In this document: positions 12,001-21,232 of the stretch, in pieces | Layout: each line of letters starts with the position of its first letter | Position numbering within the stretch: the stretch's first letter is position 1 | Source: Branchiostoma floridae | Lineage: Eukaryota > Chordata > Leptocardii > Amphioxiformes > Branchiostomatidae | DNA: 60,000 bases | Direction: 5' to 3' | NCBI RefSeq assembly: GCF_000003815.2 | Contig: NC_049981.1 | Coordinates: forward strand, 15,243,514-15,303,513 | Position numbers and translations under genes: made by a program | Notes under the pieces: generated by a model | The model's input: the letters and a program-made list of their open reading frames with translations, nothing else | What the model was told of the DNA's origin: nothing | Databases searched by the model: none

Positions 12001-15000
12001 GAGAAGACATAATAGATAATATATGACAATATAAGTTGCATGTAAAAGACCAGACCATTTTGTCACATCCAGGTTTTCACACTTGTGGCTGATGAAAGCT
12101 TTTTATGCTAGGATTTTCTTTCCTCCGTGTCTTTTGTTCTTCTAATAGTTCTATATGTATTTCATACCTACAAAGTCCTGGAAACAAGAATACCTGTACA
12201 TGTATATGAAAATCTTGACATGCTTGACATATTCACAGTGACCTCTCCTGGCTTTACACAGTGAAATTATGATACCAGGAATATGCATTTCCAGCTATTT
12301 CAATTTGTAGTACATGTATTACTGTCTACTTCACTACAGAATTGCTTCAAGTGTTAACATCAAACACACACAAATCTTTTTTACTGCAAACAAAATTAAG
12401 TCCCCCAAAAAACAAATTGAATTTTTGGTATCTTATCTAAGAAACAGCACTGTAAGCAATCTAACTGACTATGTAATGAAATAACAAAACCCTGAAAAGA
12501 TCCCATTCTGTGATTAGGAGGCAAAGCCAACCTGTGAGATTTGACACGTTACTGATTCAGTGGAACAGGGACATTAGTCATGTAAACATGGTCAAATTTA
12601 ATGTCTCTTTTCTGGGTGAACATTCAAATTCATGTAAAAATTACTAAAATACACAGAAATCACAAATTGTACATGTAATGGTATAACTAAAGACATAGCT
12701 ATCATTTCAAACCTTGCTCAGGAGAAATGCTATTTGGATGTAAAGCTAATTCACCTTTGAAAACTGACACTGATATTTCAACTACTGTTATTTGTGTACT
12801 GTCTTTCAATCAAAGGTTCAAACTTCAGATTCTGAACATTGTTACTGTCCAAAAAAGTTCAATTTTTGCCACAAACTAAGGACTTGAAATTTCATAGAGG
12901 GAATGTCAAGTGCCAAAAATTGCAGTAAGATGACCTACAAGTCAAGTTCCACATGTCCAACTCTACTGGGACTTCTGATAGGGACATTATGTGTACACTA
13001 CCACCTGACCTATGTATCCTAGTAAATGATAAGGTTCTGCAATATTGATTAATGGATTCCTCTGATCTAAAATGCATCTTGACCTACATGCCATTAAAAA
13101 AGCATGTTTCATGTCAGCATTAGGCTTCAACTTCATCTGAAGAAGGAACAGACTAAGCCATTAACTGCCACATCCATACATTCAAACATACATTTTGTAT
13201 ATAAACAGTTGGAACATTAGAATTAGTCTAATTATTTATTAGAGCCTGATATTTTTGGACAGAGAGACCAAATTGTGACAAATAAATTGTAAATTTATTC
13301 ATTCCTTGAGGACAATAATATTACTGTAGAAGGGGAAAGGAAGTCCTGCAGTATTTGAAGTTTGCCGTGGAAACAATTCTATAGTATAATACAGTAGTAA
13401 AATTTGATTGGAAACGCAGTTGAGCAGTTACAAAATATGCTGCGGAGACGTCTGTTAAAATAAAACCACAGCAAACATTTCAAGATTTACAGTACACACG
13501 TGTTTGTTGTTGATTTTTCTTACCTGCCATGAGCATGGAACTCCAGGTGTACGAACTGTTCGTGCAGGTTGGCGGACCGTTTGGCGCGCTGGTGGCGCGT
13601 GTGCAGGTCTGCCGTGTCGTAGTTCAGCGGCTCAAAATGGTGGATGTACTGGTTCAGCTTCCGTCCAGCTACAGCATGGAAGAAACAACAGCTCATGCTT
13701 CAAATCTTATACTAGTCCAATCTTTCATCATGCAACAACTAGATGGTGTGCTTCCAGAAATGATTTCATCAAGTTGGTAGCTAGATATAACACAGGGATA
13801 TTGAAGTTCTTTACAGCCAGTAAAGTCTCATCTGCTGATGTTTTGATGCCTATCAAACATATTCCTCAGAGCTTCTGACTGGAGTGCTGCTTCTTGCTAT
13901 AACGGCTACATACTAGTACATGTATAGCGGCAAGAAGCAGCACTCCAGTCAGAAGCTCTGAGGAATATGTTTGATATGATAGGCATCAAAACATCAGCAG
14001 ATGATACTTTACTGACTGAATAGAAAACTCCAATATCCTAGTGGTGTGCTACAACATATCGTCAATATTTCCTGATTAGACTGCATATGTAAGTTTGGAT
14101 GGTGAAGTAAAGCCAGCGGCCCTGTGAATGAGGGAGTTTTAAGACTTTTCTTTTATATAGCCATGGCCAGGAAAGTCTCATCTGCTCACATTTCGATGCC
14201 TATCACAGTATCAGACATTTTTCTCAGAGCGTTTAACTGGAGTGCTGCTTCTCGTGGCAATATTGGATATATACATGTATAGCGGCAAGAAGCAACATTG
14301 GGACTACACTGTAGATCGAAAGGTTAAGAGGTTAAAGCTGTGTCACCATTGTTTATTCCACAGCCTTTGCTACCTTCCTTATAGCCCCAATCAGCCTACA
14401 AGTATCAACAACACTGGTGCACTTAAAATACCATGTGACCCTTACATGTAAGTAACCAATCCTGAACAGAAAGCTGGCACGGCAAACCCTGGCCTACCAA
14501 GTGTCAATTTGTACATGCTCATTGAGGCCATGTACTACGTCTAAGTGTTGTAGAGTCGATCAAACCTTGACACTTTGGGGGTTACATAAATTCTAAAATT
14601 GCACATATCAGGAAGCAGATATTTCTCTTTTTTTTTAATGAATGAATGACCTTTATTGTACATTTGTGCTCAAACAAGCTAAGTACAGGTCGTAGCGCTA
14701 GTGATAAGGTACAATGTGAATAAATGGACTGGATGATATAAACGTGAAAATATATATGTTGTGTGTAGTTCTTTATTTTCACTGGCCTGTTAATTACACC
14801 AGAGAATTTGAGGTTTTTGCAGTGTTTAAGTATGTAGTGGAAACAATTCACATTAATGCATTGGGGGCGCATATCCACGGTGTCAAGAATTTTTGGGTGG
14901 TGAGGCCACTGCAAAAGCAAACCCAGTTTGAACATTGTGAGATTTACAGTAGCGTGGGGGAAAAGTCTTCTTCTTTCAATCTTTGCAGCACAAAATTTGA

Positions 15001-18000
15001 TATCAATTCTCAGTTTCTGTGCATCATATATGTTGGCCTATATGTACAGGTACCAACCTCAAACGTAACCTTATTGAAGGTACCGGTAATGCCTATACCA
15101 GAGAAAATGTCTGGATACTATATAATCTAATTACCTTAACACACAACACTGTTTCCTAGTCTAAACAGCAAATCCTATTCAGGCTTTAGCTACCATGGTA
15201 ATGGCACAAACATTCACTGATTAGTCTAACACACTGGGAACAAGCTGCTCCAAACAGAATCCAACAAACTGTAAAGACATTTAGAAGACAAAGGTTAGGG
15301 GCTGAACATTTTGAAAAATGAGTCTGTTTTGAAAACCATTAAAAAGTTACCTCTCCCTTTCGTTCTCCTGTTAATCCTAAGATTTAGGTACCTTTGAAAA
15401 TTAGCAAAGCTTTCTTTTTTTTTCTGAACATGGGAACTCCTATCAATATCTACGGCTTGTTTGTCACATATAATTTTCTTAGAAACAGTCAGGTTTAAGT
15501 ATTTCCACAGGCATTGTTTATGCAGACAGCTGTTTATAGAGATGACCTGAATACCACAGGTCAAAATGTAGATCCTGGTATTGTTGACACAACAGGTGTG
15601 CCCAGAAACCATGGGCCACACCCAGAACTATTGTGCAAACATATATGTAGCCTTGTACATGTACATTTTTTTTATATTGTAACTATGGATATTACAATAC
15701 ATAAAATATTCTTTGCAGTGTAATTTACCAAAAGGAAGGAAGGGTGTGTGTGTTAGAACTTAGAGATGCTACATAGTTTTAAAACTAACTTGTACACATT
15801 TTGGGTAATTTTGTACAGTTTTCCTTGAATTAAATGACAACATTGTACATACGTACATGCACATATGAATTCATAATACGCACACACATGTAAAAATGTT
15901 TATATCATTATACTACATGTAACTGTAACAGCATTTCTTGAGTTGGAAGTCCAAGACTACACTACTGTATACGTAGTGGAGAGAGAGAGACAGAGAAATG
16001 GTTTATTGATTACAAGCTACATGTAACTCTGGTAGTAGTGCACAAATGTAGAAATATCACGCACAGCCCCCCAGCAGCTTTGTTTTGAAGTATTGCTTTT
16101 GGCATTCTAACTCAGTATCTGGTACTCACATATTCCTATATCAAACTTATACATTTCCTGCCTGTTTGTTTTAGAATACCAGTGCACTGGCAAAAGCATG
16201 GTGGGATCTGTTTCATTCTTCAAAGGTCAGGGGATGATCATGTAAAATGATACACATCCTGCTCAAAAGACAAAGTTGAGTCAACTCAGTCAAGAATGAT
16301 TTATTTCAAATGATGATGAATACTAAAGAAAAATTAAGAAGTGGTTGTTTCCATCCACTCGCAAAACACTTTTAGTTTTAGATGCAGGAACAACTGTCCC
16401 CAGTTAGTTTTGTTTTCAAAATCTACTTTTGGATTTGCTGTTTATATGGAACTACATATGTATTTATCATAATACGTATACTGTAATGATTATATTCAAA
16501 CATATAAGTTCATATTATGAACCTGAAGGCACTGGCTAGTAGAGCTTTTTAGTAATCATTAAAATGATAATGTTGATTCTTCATCTCCTTGTTGCAATTT
16601 CTGTACTGCCTTCCTCTCAATACCAATAAATTTCCAGAATTTATAAGAAGTTACATGTGGCTTAACATCATTAATTAAGTATCTGACCTTCATGACATAC
16701 ACAAGGTCATCAAGACCAGGTGTTATGCCACAACGCCAGGGCACAAAACTGGAACATCCAGATTCCGAGAAAAAATACGACAGCATTAGCCCGAAAGCTG
16801 TGCTAAGGTCAGCTGCAGATATATTGATTTTTCTGGGCTACCTTCAGCATCCTTATCTAAAGCCTGGTCTGTTTCTAGAGCAATGAAGAAGACTGCCTTG
16901 TTCATAGTTGTTGACTACATTTATGTAATATAAGGTTTAGAACAGTCGTTTAGAACACAGCTCCAGACTAATCATAGCCAAAATGTCGGCACCAGCAAGA
17001 ATTGGAGGCAGCGCAGAAAAAAAGAAGAAGAAAGAAAATGGGCAATTGGAACAAAACGACCATGAGAATGACCTTCATGATAAGGCTGAGAGATGAGTAG
17101 GATGGTTACCGCTATGAATAAACAGGTAGAAAATTCATCCTCCTCAGATTCTGAGATGCTGGCAAATTCACGGCAAATTAGAACCCCAAAACTGACGACG
17201 ATTTAACTGCTATGCTCTGGATGAATATAAAAATCATATGGAGGCCTATCATATATATGTTGACAATAAAATAGGTGAAGAAATCTGCTGGTGTGAGACT
17301 CTTCGGGGTAGATATACCCAGAAAACAGCCTATACTCAGTATATATGGTATATATTGTTACATCCATACATTACACTGGGGGACACTCACTGGTATACTA
17401 GTATGACACAATGAAGAAAACATCCATTTTTAGTGTCGCCATGGATGAGAAAATTCGTCTCATCTTCAGAAAATCATCATGCTTCTTTTACTAGTTTTAG
17501 TCCTTCTTTCAACTACTTACATGATATGTGATGAAATGCCAACACAATTATAACCATTTCTAGTGCTAATTCGACACAAGGGTGTATCATAATTTATATA
17601 TCTTGAAAATCTTACCTTAGACAACCAGTATCTTACATGTAGCTATATAGAGTATATATATATTTAAAGTATTTAAAACCTGAATACAAAACTGTTTAAT
17701 GACTTTTTTATACGATACATCTCAATTTTGTGACACAGTTGTCAAAGGGTGCATATTTTTGCTCCACGCAAATGAAAACTCCTTCGATTCGAATGTTTTG
17801 CAGGAAAATGTTATGGGTAAACAAAAACTTGCATCATAAAAACCGTGCTACTTTCCCAATCCTAACAAAAATACCGTAAGATCGGTAAGTTCGGGGCCGA
17901 AATTCAATTCTTTTGTACCAGCCAAGCTAGGTATGCAGACATTTAATGAGATCATCAAACGAAGATCAAAATTTTGAGAAGAAAACAAATTTGTGACTCA

Positions 18001-18059
18001 CCGTCTGCTGCTGCCACCAACCCCAAAACAACCAACACGGAGAAAACTCGGACGATCAT
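2697..18059 (-). CDS. ADAM10: ADAM10 metalloprotease, whole gene (15 coding exons)
   Basis: Orthologue of ADAM10 (Kuzbanian in flies), the type I membrane zinc metalloprotease that sheds ectodomains such as Notch. I joined 15 exons by splice sites and phase; they sum to 2406 nt, giving 801 residues plus stop, against about 748 in human. Order: signal peptide (about 1-18), prodomain with a RAKR site at 47-50, a cysteine-switch candidate Cys171, a furin-type RKKR site at 209-212, metalloprotease domain with [12 protein letters not shown] at 396-407 (zinc ligands His396, His400 and His406, catalytic Glu397), disintegrin and cysteine-rich domains (about 468-690), one membrane helix (about 699-718), and an 83-residue tail. 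All catalytic residues are present, so the protein should be active. The tail is longer than in vertebrates and rich in Gln, Pro, Gly and Arg, with a PPPY motif at 782-785. Fourteen introns separate the exons; thirteen are GT-AG and intron 11 is AT-AC. Confidence 0.97.
3453..3688 (-). CDS. ADAM10: ADAM10 exon 14: membrane-proximal cysteine-rich region
   Basis: Acceptor CAACAAAG/GA and donor GAAG/GTAAG; in phase 1, out phase 0. It encodes residues 619-697, including [20 protein letters not shown] and [16 protein letters not shown], the conserved block just before the membrane in ADAM10. Confidence 0.95.
4470..4535 (-). pseudogene. decayed tandem copy of ADAM10 exon 13
   Basis: About 66 bp inside intron 13 align with the 3' part of exon 13, including a still-intact donor G/GTAAGG (GT at 4468-4469). 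The frame has a TGA at 4504-4506 where the real exon has CGA (Arg), and two changes alter the CxxCC pattern (CHLCC becomes CHPCY). The two copies are about 127 bp apart. No good acceptor remains, so it is probably not spliced in. Confidence 0.75.
4597..4708 (-). CDS. ADAM10: ADAM10 exon 13
   Basis: Acceptor TTTTGTCAG/ATT and donor CCAG/GTAAGG; in phase 0, out phase 1. It encodes residues 582-618: [17 protein letters not shown] and then [11 protein letters not shown]. The motif GSIC-GLEECTC is diagnostic for ADAM10 and sits in the cysteine-rich domain. Confidence 0.95.
5120..5204 (-). CDS. ADAM10: ADAM10 exon 12, after the AT-AC intron
   Basis: Encodes residues 553-581, [20 protein letters not shown] then GRQVCWNG, matching the vertebrate segment with CPAS-TDCN-QVCINGQC. 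No AG lies in front of the coding start; the only consistent boundary is CTCAC/TGGGTC, an AC acceptor of a U12-type intron. The donor is GGA/GTAAGTG, phase 0. Confidence 0.9.
5205..5619 (-). other. U12-type AT-AC intron (ADAM10 intron 11)
   Basis: The intron begins with ATATCCTT (5612-5619 on the minus strand), the exact minor-spliceosome donor consensus. It has TCCTTGAC, the U12 branch-site consensus, at 5215-5222, and ends in CTCAC, with the branch A 11 nt from the end. With these borders the frame continues as QC-D-GSNPQCP, which fits the C-N-G-x4-C-P spacing of vertebrate ADAM10. No GT-AG choice gives an open frame. Confidence 0.88.
5620..5718 (-). CDS. ADAM10: ADAM10 exon 11: disintegrin-like region
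   Basis: Acceptor CTTTCAG/C, in phase 2, out phase 2. It encodes residues 520-552, [18 protein letters not shown] and then [12 protein letters not shown], matching [12 protein letters not shown] in vertebrates. The ORF reads on past 5620, but that extension loses all similarity; the exon ends at TGCGA before ATATCC. Confidence 0.92.
6389..6545 (-). CDS. ADAM10: ADAM10 exon 10: start of disintegrin domain
   Basis: In phase 1, out phase 2. It encodes residues 468-519, with [19 protein letters not shown] then [13 protein letters not shown] and LQPGKAC. The pattern CGNG-EGE-CDCG is the standard disintegrin-domain opening in ADAM proteins. Confidence 0.95.
7046..7232 (-). CDS. ADAM10: ADAM10 exon 9: end of protease domain
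   Basis: Acceptor TTTCTCAG/CAT, out phase 1. It begins with HD of the split zinc motif (His406 is the third zinc ligand) and continues with [18 protein letters not shown] and NNNKFSSCS, nearly identical to vertebrate ADAM10; the NYIMYA segment is the Met-turn. Confidence 0.96.
7415..7505. repeat. dispersed repeat fragment (family also at 50.4 and 56.5 kb)
   Basis: In ADAM10 intron 8. The stretch AGTACCAAGGATAGCCACCAG and the following CCTGACCTTGACC resemble parts of the repeats at 50350-50630 and 56500-56735. Only a short piece is present. Confidence 0.4.
7553..7716 (-). CDS. ADAM10: ADAM10 exon 8: catalytic zinc helix
   Basis: In phase 1, out phase 0. It encodes residues 351-405: [16 protein letters not shown] and [13 protein letters not shown], then [21 protein letters not shown]. 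It carries zinc ligands His396 and His400 and catalytic Glu397. The donor is CCCG/GTGAGTG. Confidence 0.97.
8201..8399 (-). CDS. ADAM10: ADAM10 exon 7: metalloprotease core
   Basis: Acceptor TTTTCAG/GTG, out phase 1. It encodes residues 285-350, including [32 protein letters not shown] and [10 protein letters not shown], almost the same as human. A short loop with [17 protein letters not shown] replaces the vertebrate sequence before NIGVE and adds two cysteines. Confidence 0.96.
8663..8920 (-). CDS. ADAM10: ADAM10 exon 6: furin site and protease start
   Basis: Phase 0 at both ends, 86 codons (residues 199-284). It contains SRKKR/AV (209-214), the proprotein-convertase site that releases the prodomain, then [20 protein letters not shown] and [18 protein letters not shown] of the protease domain. 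Confidence 0.96.
9134..9236 (-). CDS. ADAM10: ADAM10 exon 5: cysteine-switch region of prodomain
   Basis: In phase 2, out phase 0. It encodes residues 164-198, [20 protein letters not shown] then an acidic stretch. The Cys in GPYGGC (Cys171) aligns with the prodomain cysteine-switch residue of vertebrate ADAM10. Confidence 0.93.
9272..9612. mobile_element. MITE-like repeat, copy A
   Basis: Lies in ADAM10 intron 4. It opens with TTTATGTCATACC and later carries CCGCATCACCC and its near reverse complement GGGTGATACAG, with GAATACAAC/GTATTC pairs at the end. The same order of motifs recurs in copy B at 10822-11248. There is no coding capacity, so it is a non-autonomous element. Confidence 0.75.
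9809..9977 (-). CDS. ADAM10: ADAM10 exon 4: prodomain
   Basis: In phase 1, out phase 2. It encodes residues 108-163 with [43 protein letters not shown], all strongly matching the vertebrate prodomain ([26 protein letters not shown]). Confidence 0.95.
10035..10185 (+). mobile_element. tRNA-derived SINE, copy 1
   Basis: In ADAM10 intron 3. It has an A-box-like stretch near 10039 (GGCCAGGTAGTTGGTGGCC), a B-box GGTTTGAATCC at 10095-10105 in the usual spacing for a tRNA-like promoter, and a 3' part with AAAATGAGTACCAA that also occurs in the copies at 26.3 and 56.9 kb. Confidence 0.65.
10389..10507 (-). CDS. ADAM10: ADAM10 exon 3: prodomain
   Basis: Acceptor TTCACAG/A and donor TATG/GTGAGT; in phase 2, out phase 1. 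It encodes residues 68-107 with [18 protein letters not shown] and [10 protein letters not shown], close to HFNLRMKRDTSLFS and [10 protein letters not shown] of vertebrates. Confidence 0.95.
10822..11248. mobile_element. MITE-like repeat, copy B
   Basis: In ADAM10 intron 2. TTTATGTCATACC at 10822-10834 has its exact reverse complement near 11091-11103. A second inverted pair follows: TGTATTCCGCATCACCCTCGG against CCTCGGGTGATATGGAATACA. The element is GC-richer than its surroundings and matches copy A. Confidence 0.75.
11249..13523. other. rest of ADAM10 intron 2
   Basis: AT-rich intron sequence with no exon, RNA gene or clear repeat that I can support. A TGACGTCA octamer sits at about 11899, which is probably chance. 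Confidence 0.5.
13524..13668 (-). CDS. ADAM10: ADAM10 exon 2: prodomain start
   Basis: Acceptor GCTGTAG/CT and donor GGCAG/GTAAG; in phase 1, out phase 2. It encodes residues 20-67, including [34 protein letters not shown] and LEFHAHG. HQRAKR is shared with vertebrates and is a second basic cleavage motif (RAKR, 47-50). Confidence 0.95.
13819..14014. mobile_element. foldback element, near-perfect hairpin
   Basis: Two arms of about 85-90 bp, 13819-13903 and 13923-14014, are reverse complements with a loop of about 20 nt. The left arm reads GACTGGAGTGCTGCTTCTTG and the right arm CAAGAAGCAGCACTCCAGTC. Only a few indels separate them. It lies in ADAM10 intron 1. Confidence 0.9.
14172..14300. mobile_element. 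diverged second copy of the foldback element
   Basis: Shares GAAAGTCTCATCTGCT, GATGCCTATCA, CTGGAGTGCTGCTTCT and TATAGCGGCAAGAAGCA with the hairpin 160 bp to the left, but most of the right arm is missing, so it no longer folds fully. Confidence 0.7.
14301..18001. other. ADAM10 intron 1, remainder
   Basis: AT-rich with scattered homopolymers. No further exon, RNA gene or bounded repeat can be supported. Confidence 0.5.
18002..18059 (-). CDS. ADAM10: ADAM10 exon 1: start codon and signal peptide
   Basis: ATG at 18057-18059 on the minus strand in the context AAGACGATGA; it encodes [19 protein letters not shown], a typical signal peptide (positive start, leucine/valine core, AAA before the cut). 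The donor is GACG/GTGAGTC, phase 1, which joins exon 2 in frame. Confidence 0.9.
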
Positions 18060-18640
18060 CGTCTTTTCCCGCAGAGATACCCCCAAAACCTAGCCCCAAA
18101 CACTTCCACGGGTTTCCCAGAAGACTTTGTAATCTAGATCGGGCAGAAATTTGGCCTGAAAAATGAGAAAACTAGACTGTTACACGACAATGTCACGATT
18201 TCATTGTAGCTGCTGCACGAATTTCCGCCACTCTCTGCGTCCTTCGGAGAAAATTCGTTCGCCATTTCCGTCTTATTGTTAGTGCCTAGATATATAATTT
18301 TAATATTACTAAAAAGCAACCAAATAGCAAATTCTATTTATAAAGACATGCATTTTGATAATTTATATCTAAATTAAACCAGCATTTGAGTATGATTTGA
18401 TGCACAGTTTTATACAAAAAAGTTTCAGGCACTTTGCAGGGACAGCTATGCACATCAGCTGGGCGGTGATGACGTCAAGGAACAAGACATGTTACCGCTT
18501 CTTGTCGCTAGGTGGCGCTAGTGTGATGTGTCGATGACATATGACATGACTCATGGTACCTGTTGGTACCTGCCGAAATGTCAATGACCTCAATGACGTA
18601 ATTATTTGTATCATTTTCTCGGAAATTCACCTGTATAGCC
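18060..18640 (-). promoter_or_regulatory. probable ADAM10 promoter region
   Basis: Upstream of the first ADAM10 ATG. It holds a full CRE-type TGACGTCA palindrome at 18470-18477 and a related TGACGTAA at about 18595. No TATA box stands out. The promoter role is inferred from position only. Confidence 0.35.
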
Positions 18641-18918
18641 CCCATGCACCACGCTTTGGGGTTTATGGATAGAAGAATTCGGCAAACATTGGGCGAATGG
18701 GCTTTAATAGTACCAGGGGAGACCTATCACCCTATCAGATTCAGCCGGAGGCAAGGGTATCGACGAAACTTTTCTACGAACAGGGGTGGGCAGAGGTTAG
18801 ATAGGTTTCGACTGGTTTTTGACGTTGAGGCTGGTGGAAAAAAATGAAAACCTGAAAAGAATAGAAACTCAATAAAAATGTTTAAAAAAGAAGTATAAAA
18901 AAAACTAGAAAGGCCGAC

Positions 18919-18936
18919 ATTTGCTCGCGAGCAAAT
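18919..18936. repeat. 18-bp perfect palindrome
   Basis: ATTTGCTCGCGAGCAAAT is an exact self-complement centred on CGCG. It could be a protein-binding site or chance; nothing around it decides. Confidence 0.6.
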
Positions 18937-19210
18937 ACAACTTATTTCAGCCAACTCCCTCTCCGGGCGCGGGCCGTGCAACAATAGACTGTTCCAAATC
19001 ACCCATGTGCAACGGAACACTTCTGCTCAGCAAAGAATGAATAATATTGATACATTTTATGATTCTATTTTATTTTCATTATGAACGCATCCATCTAAAA
19101 CAAGTATTTTTCATTGCCGCTTCAATGCAGTCTAAAAAACCCTCAGTGAGACCTTAAAGTCGTGGGAAAACAGTAATAAAGAGGGTGGCCAAACGGTTTT
19201 TAGATATGCA

Positions 19211-19514
19211 GTGATACCAAGTTTGACGGACTAGCTATAGAACACACTCTTACTCTTAGCCACGTTGGCTCCAAGCACAACCCTAACCCTAGCTGCCAGG
19301 GTTAGGGTTGTGCTTAACTCATATCTCGAGAAGAAGGCAGATTTGAAAACGGTTTTCAAATATCAACTACGCACCAAGAGACCTTTGCAATGATACCAAG
19401 TTTGACCGACTAGAACACACTCTTAGCCATGTTGGCTCTATAGTCTAGGCACATCCCTAACCCTAACCCTAGCTGCTAGGGTTAGGGTTGTGCTTAACTC
19501 ATATCTCGAGAAGA
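19211..19514. repeat. tandem duplication carrying telomere-like hairpins
   Basis: Two similar units of about 125 bp at 19211-19334 and 19391-19514 share TGATACCAAGTTTGAC, AACACACTCTTAGCCA, GTTAGGGTTGTGCTTAACTC and TATCTCGAGAAGAA. In each, CCCTAACCCTAGCTG faces AGGGTTAGGGTTGTGC, forming a hairpin (19273-19315 and 19449-19493) built from the CCCTAA/TTAGGG telomere motif. Confidence 0.85.
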
Positions 19515-21053
19515 AAGCACCCGAGAGACGAGAGACAGACGTAGAAGCTGGCGTTTATAGTGAAGTGTCGATTTCGGTAGAAACCACAAAAAAAAAAGAT
19601 GCTGGTGATACTTGAAGCAAAAGTCTTGATATAAAGTGTGATGCTATTTCATTAGCAGCATATAGTTCAGTACAGCTTTGCTACAGCTCGTGTTTTCATC
19701 CAAGCACACTGGGTCACCACTACCCCACTAAACACACATTATATCAAAATGGATAACAACCGCAAAATTCTTAACGTCCCTGATGACATTATTCACATTT
19801 TGGTGACACCCAAGTCAGCTCACGACAATTTTTCAACAATTCTTTATTCCCATATAGATCCACATGTACATCTCGTATCATGCAATTGAGTATACAACAT
19901 GCACTTTATTCCACCACGGCATATTATTGACTCCAAACATCGCAAACGATACGATAATATATGTTTAACGGCTACTACTGTTCGATACAACAAAACCAAA
20001 GTCTTGAGAATGATCAGTTTTGTGTGTTAACTTTGCCCTTGTGTTACGGCAAGCACTGTGACAGTTTTAAATAAATCTTTGGGACATTTCTAGCATACGG
20101 ATAATATTTAGGTAGCAATATGTTTCTAGTATCAGAGTAAGATCTGAAGAGGCAGTTTTGGTAATGAGATACATGTAGTACTTATTCTACAGTAATATTT
20201 GTACGTCGATATTATGACAATAAACTCTTGATCATCTTATCATGACAGAGTAACAAGAACTGTCATCAGGATTCAAGATCATTTCCCTCACCATTTCATA
20301 TCAATAATTCATTGAATAATTGTCATCCCTCTGACAAAACACAACAACTAATTCCCCGATGTTTCATTTCTAACTGTTGCTCTCCCACTTGTTACTCACC
20401 AAGACAATTCAAACAAACACCTCACCAGTTAGCTGATCAGACATATCAGTGAAGAATTAAAGACTTGTAATGTGAGAATCTAACAGCAAACGATGGCGTT
20501 AATTTGACATAAGACAGCGTGGACGTCACGTATACGCAAAATCACGTGTCAATCAGGTAACGCTCGTGTCAATCAGGTAACGCTACGTTCCGAAGTGATT
20601 GGTCATTATTGATCCTGGAGAAGACGTTGACAGTAGTCGTTGAAAATTGGATCCGTGTAAATTTTTGCTTGTATAGGAAGAAAGTTTTGCATTGTATATG
20701 TACTGTGATTACTACCAACACAGATGAGCTTCTATGCCATGTCAAAGCAATTGTTGTGCGTACCTCCAGCTTCACAAGTCATATTCAACTTTATTTTTCA
20801 AGCTAGGATCAGGATTCGATGAAGAATAGTAGATATACAAAATAAAGCAAACAAAATAAAACAAACAGTGAAACAAGAAGTAAATGTTTACCATCATAAT
20901 ACCATATTTAAGAGATTTTGATGCGTTAAATTGAAACATTATATTAGGCAAAGGTTTTTGCCTGAGTTTTATTGTAGGACCTTAGAATAAGTCTGCCTTA
21001 TGTGGTGTAGTATTGTAAGTGCCTTTCAGGGACAGATACAAATATCCACTCAC
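19515..21053. other. non-coding stretch
   Basis: No coding exon was found. A short direct duplication (GTGTCAATCAGGTAACGCT twice) lies at about 20546-20584. I searched here for downstream exons of the PLAT exon on the minus strand and found none. Confidence 0.5.
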
Positions 21054-21232
21054 TGTCCTTCACATCCTCTCTCAAAGTCATCTTTCCAGAACACATCCAA
21101 CAGTAACTGGCGGGACTGGTTGCCTTTGTCGTCATAGAGGCGGATGTAGACGTTTGAATCTGTCCCAGCGCCGCGGTACGTCCCAGTCTTCGTTTTGACG
21201 AGTACGTCAATACCATTCACCTCAGCCATCTC
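21054..21232 (-). CDS. orphan PLAT/LH2-domain exon (lipoxygenase-like N-terminus)
   Basis: After the acceptor TTTTTGTATTTCAAG the exon reads MAEVNGIDVLVKTKTGTY, then RGAGTDSNVYIRLYDDKGN and SRQLLLDVFWKDDFERG, ending at GACA/GTGAGT. GAGTDxNVYIRLYDDKG and DVFW-DDFERG are classic PLAT (polycystin-1, lipoxygenase, alpha-toxin) beta-sandwich motifs, closest in style to animal lipoxygenases. The ATG may be the start or internal. Both splice sites look good, yet no following exon appears in the 3 kb before ADAM10. It may be a relic, or its partners may be too diverged to see. No function can be assigned to it alone. Confidence 0.7.
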
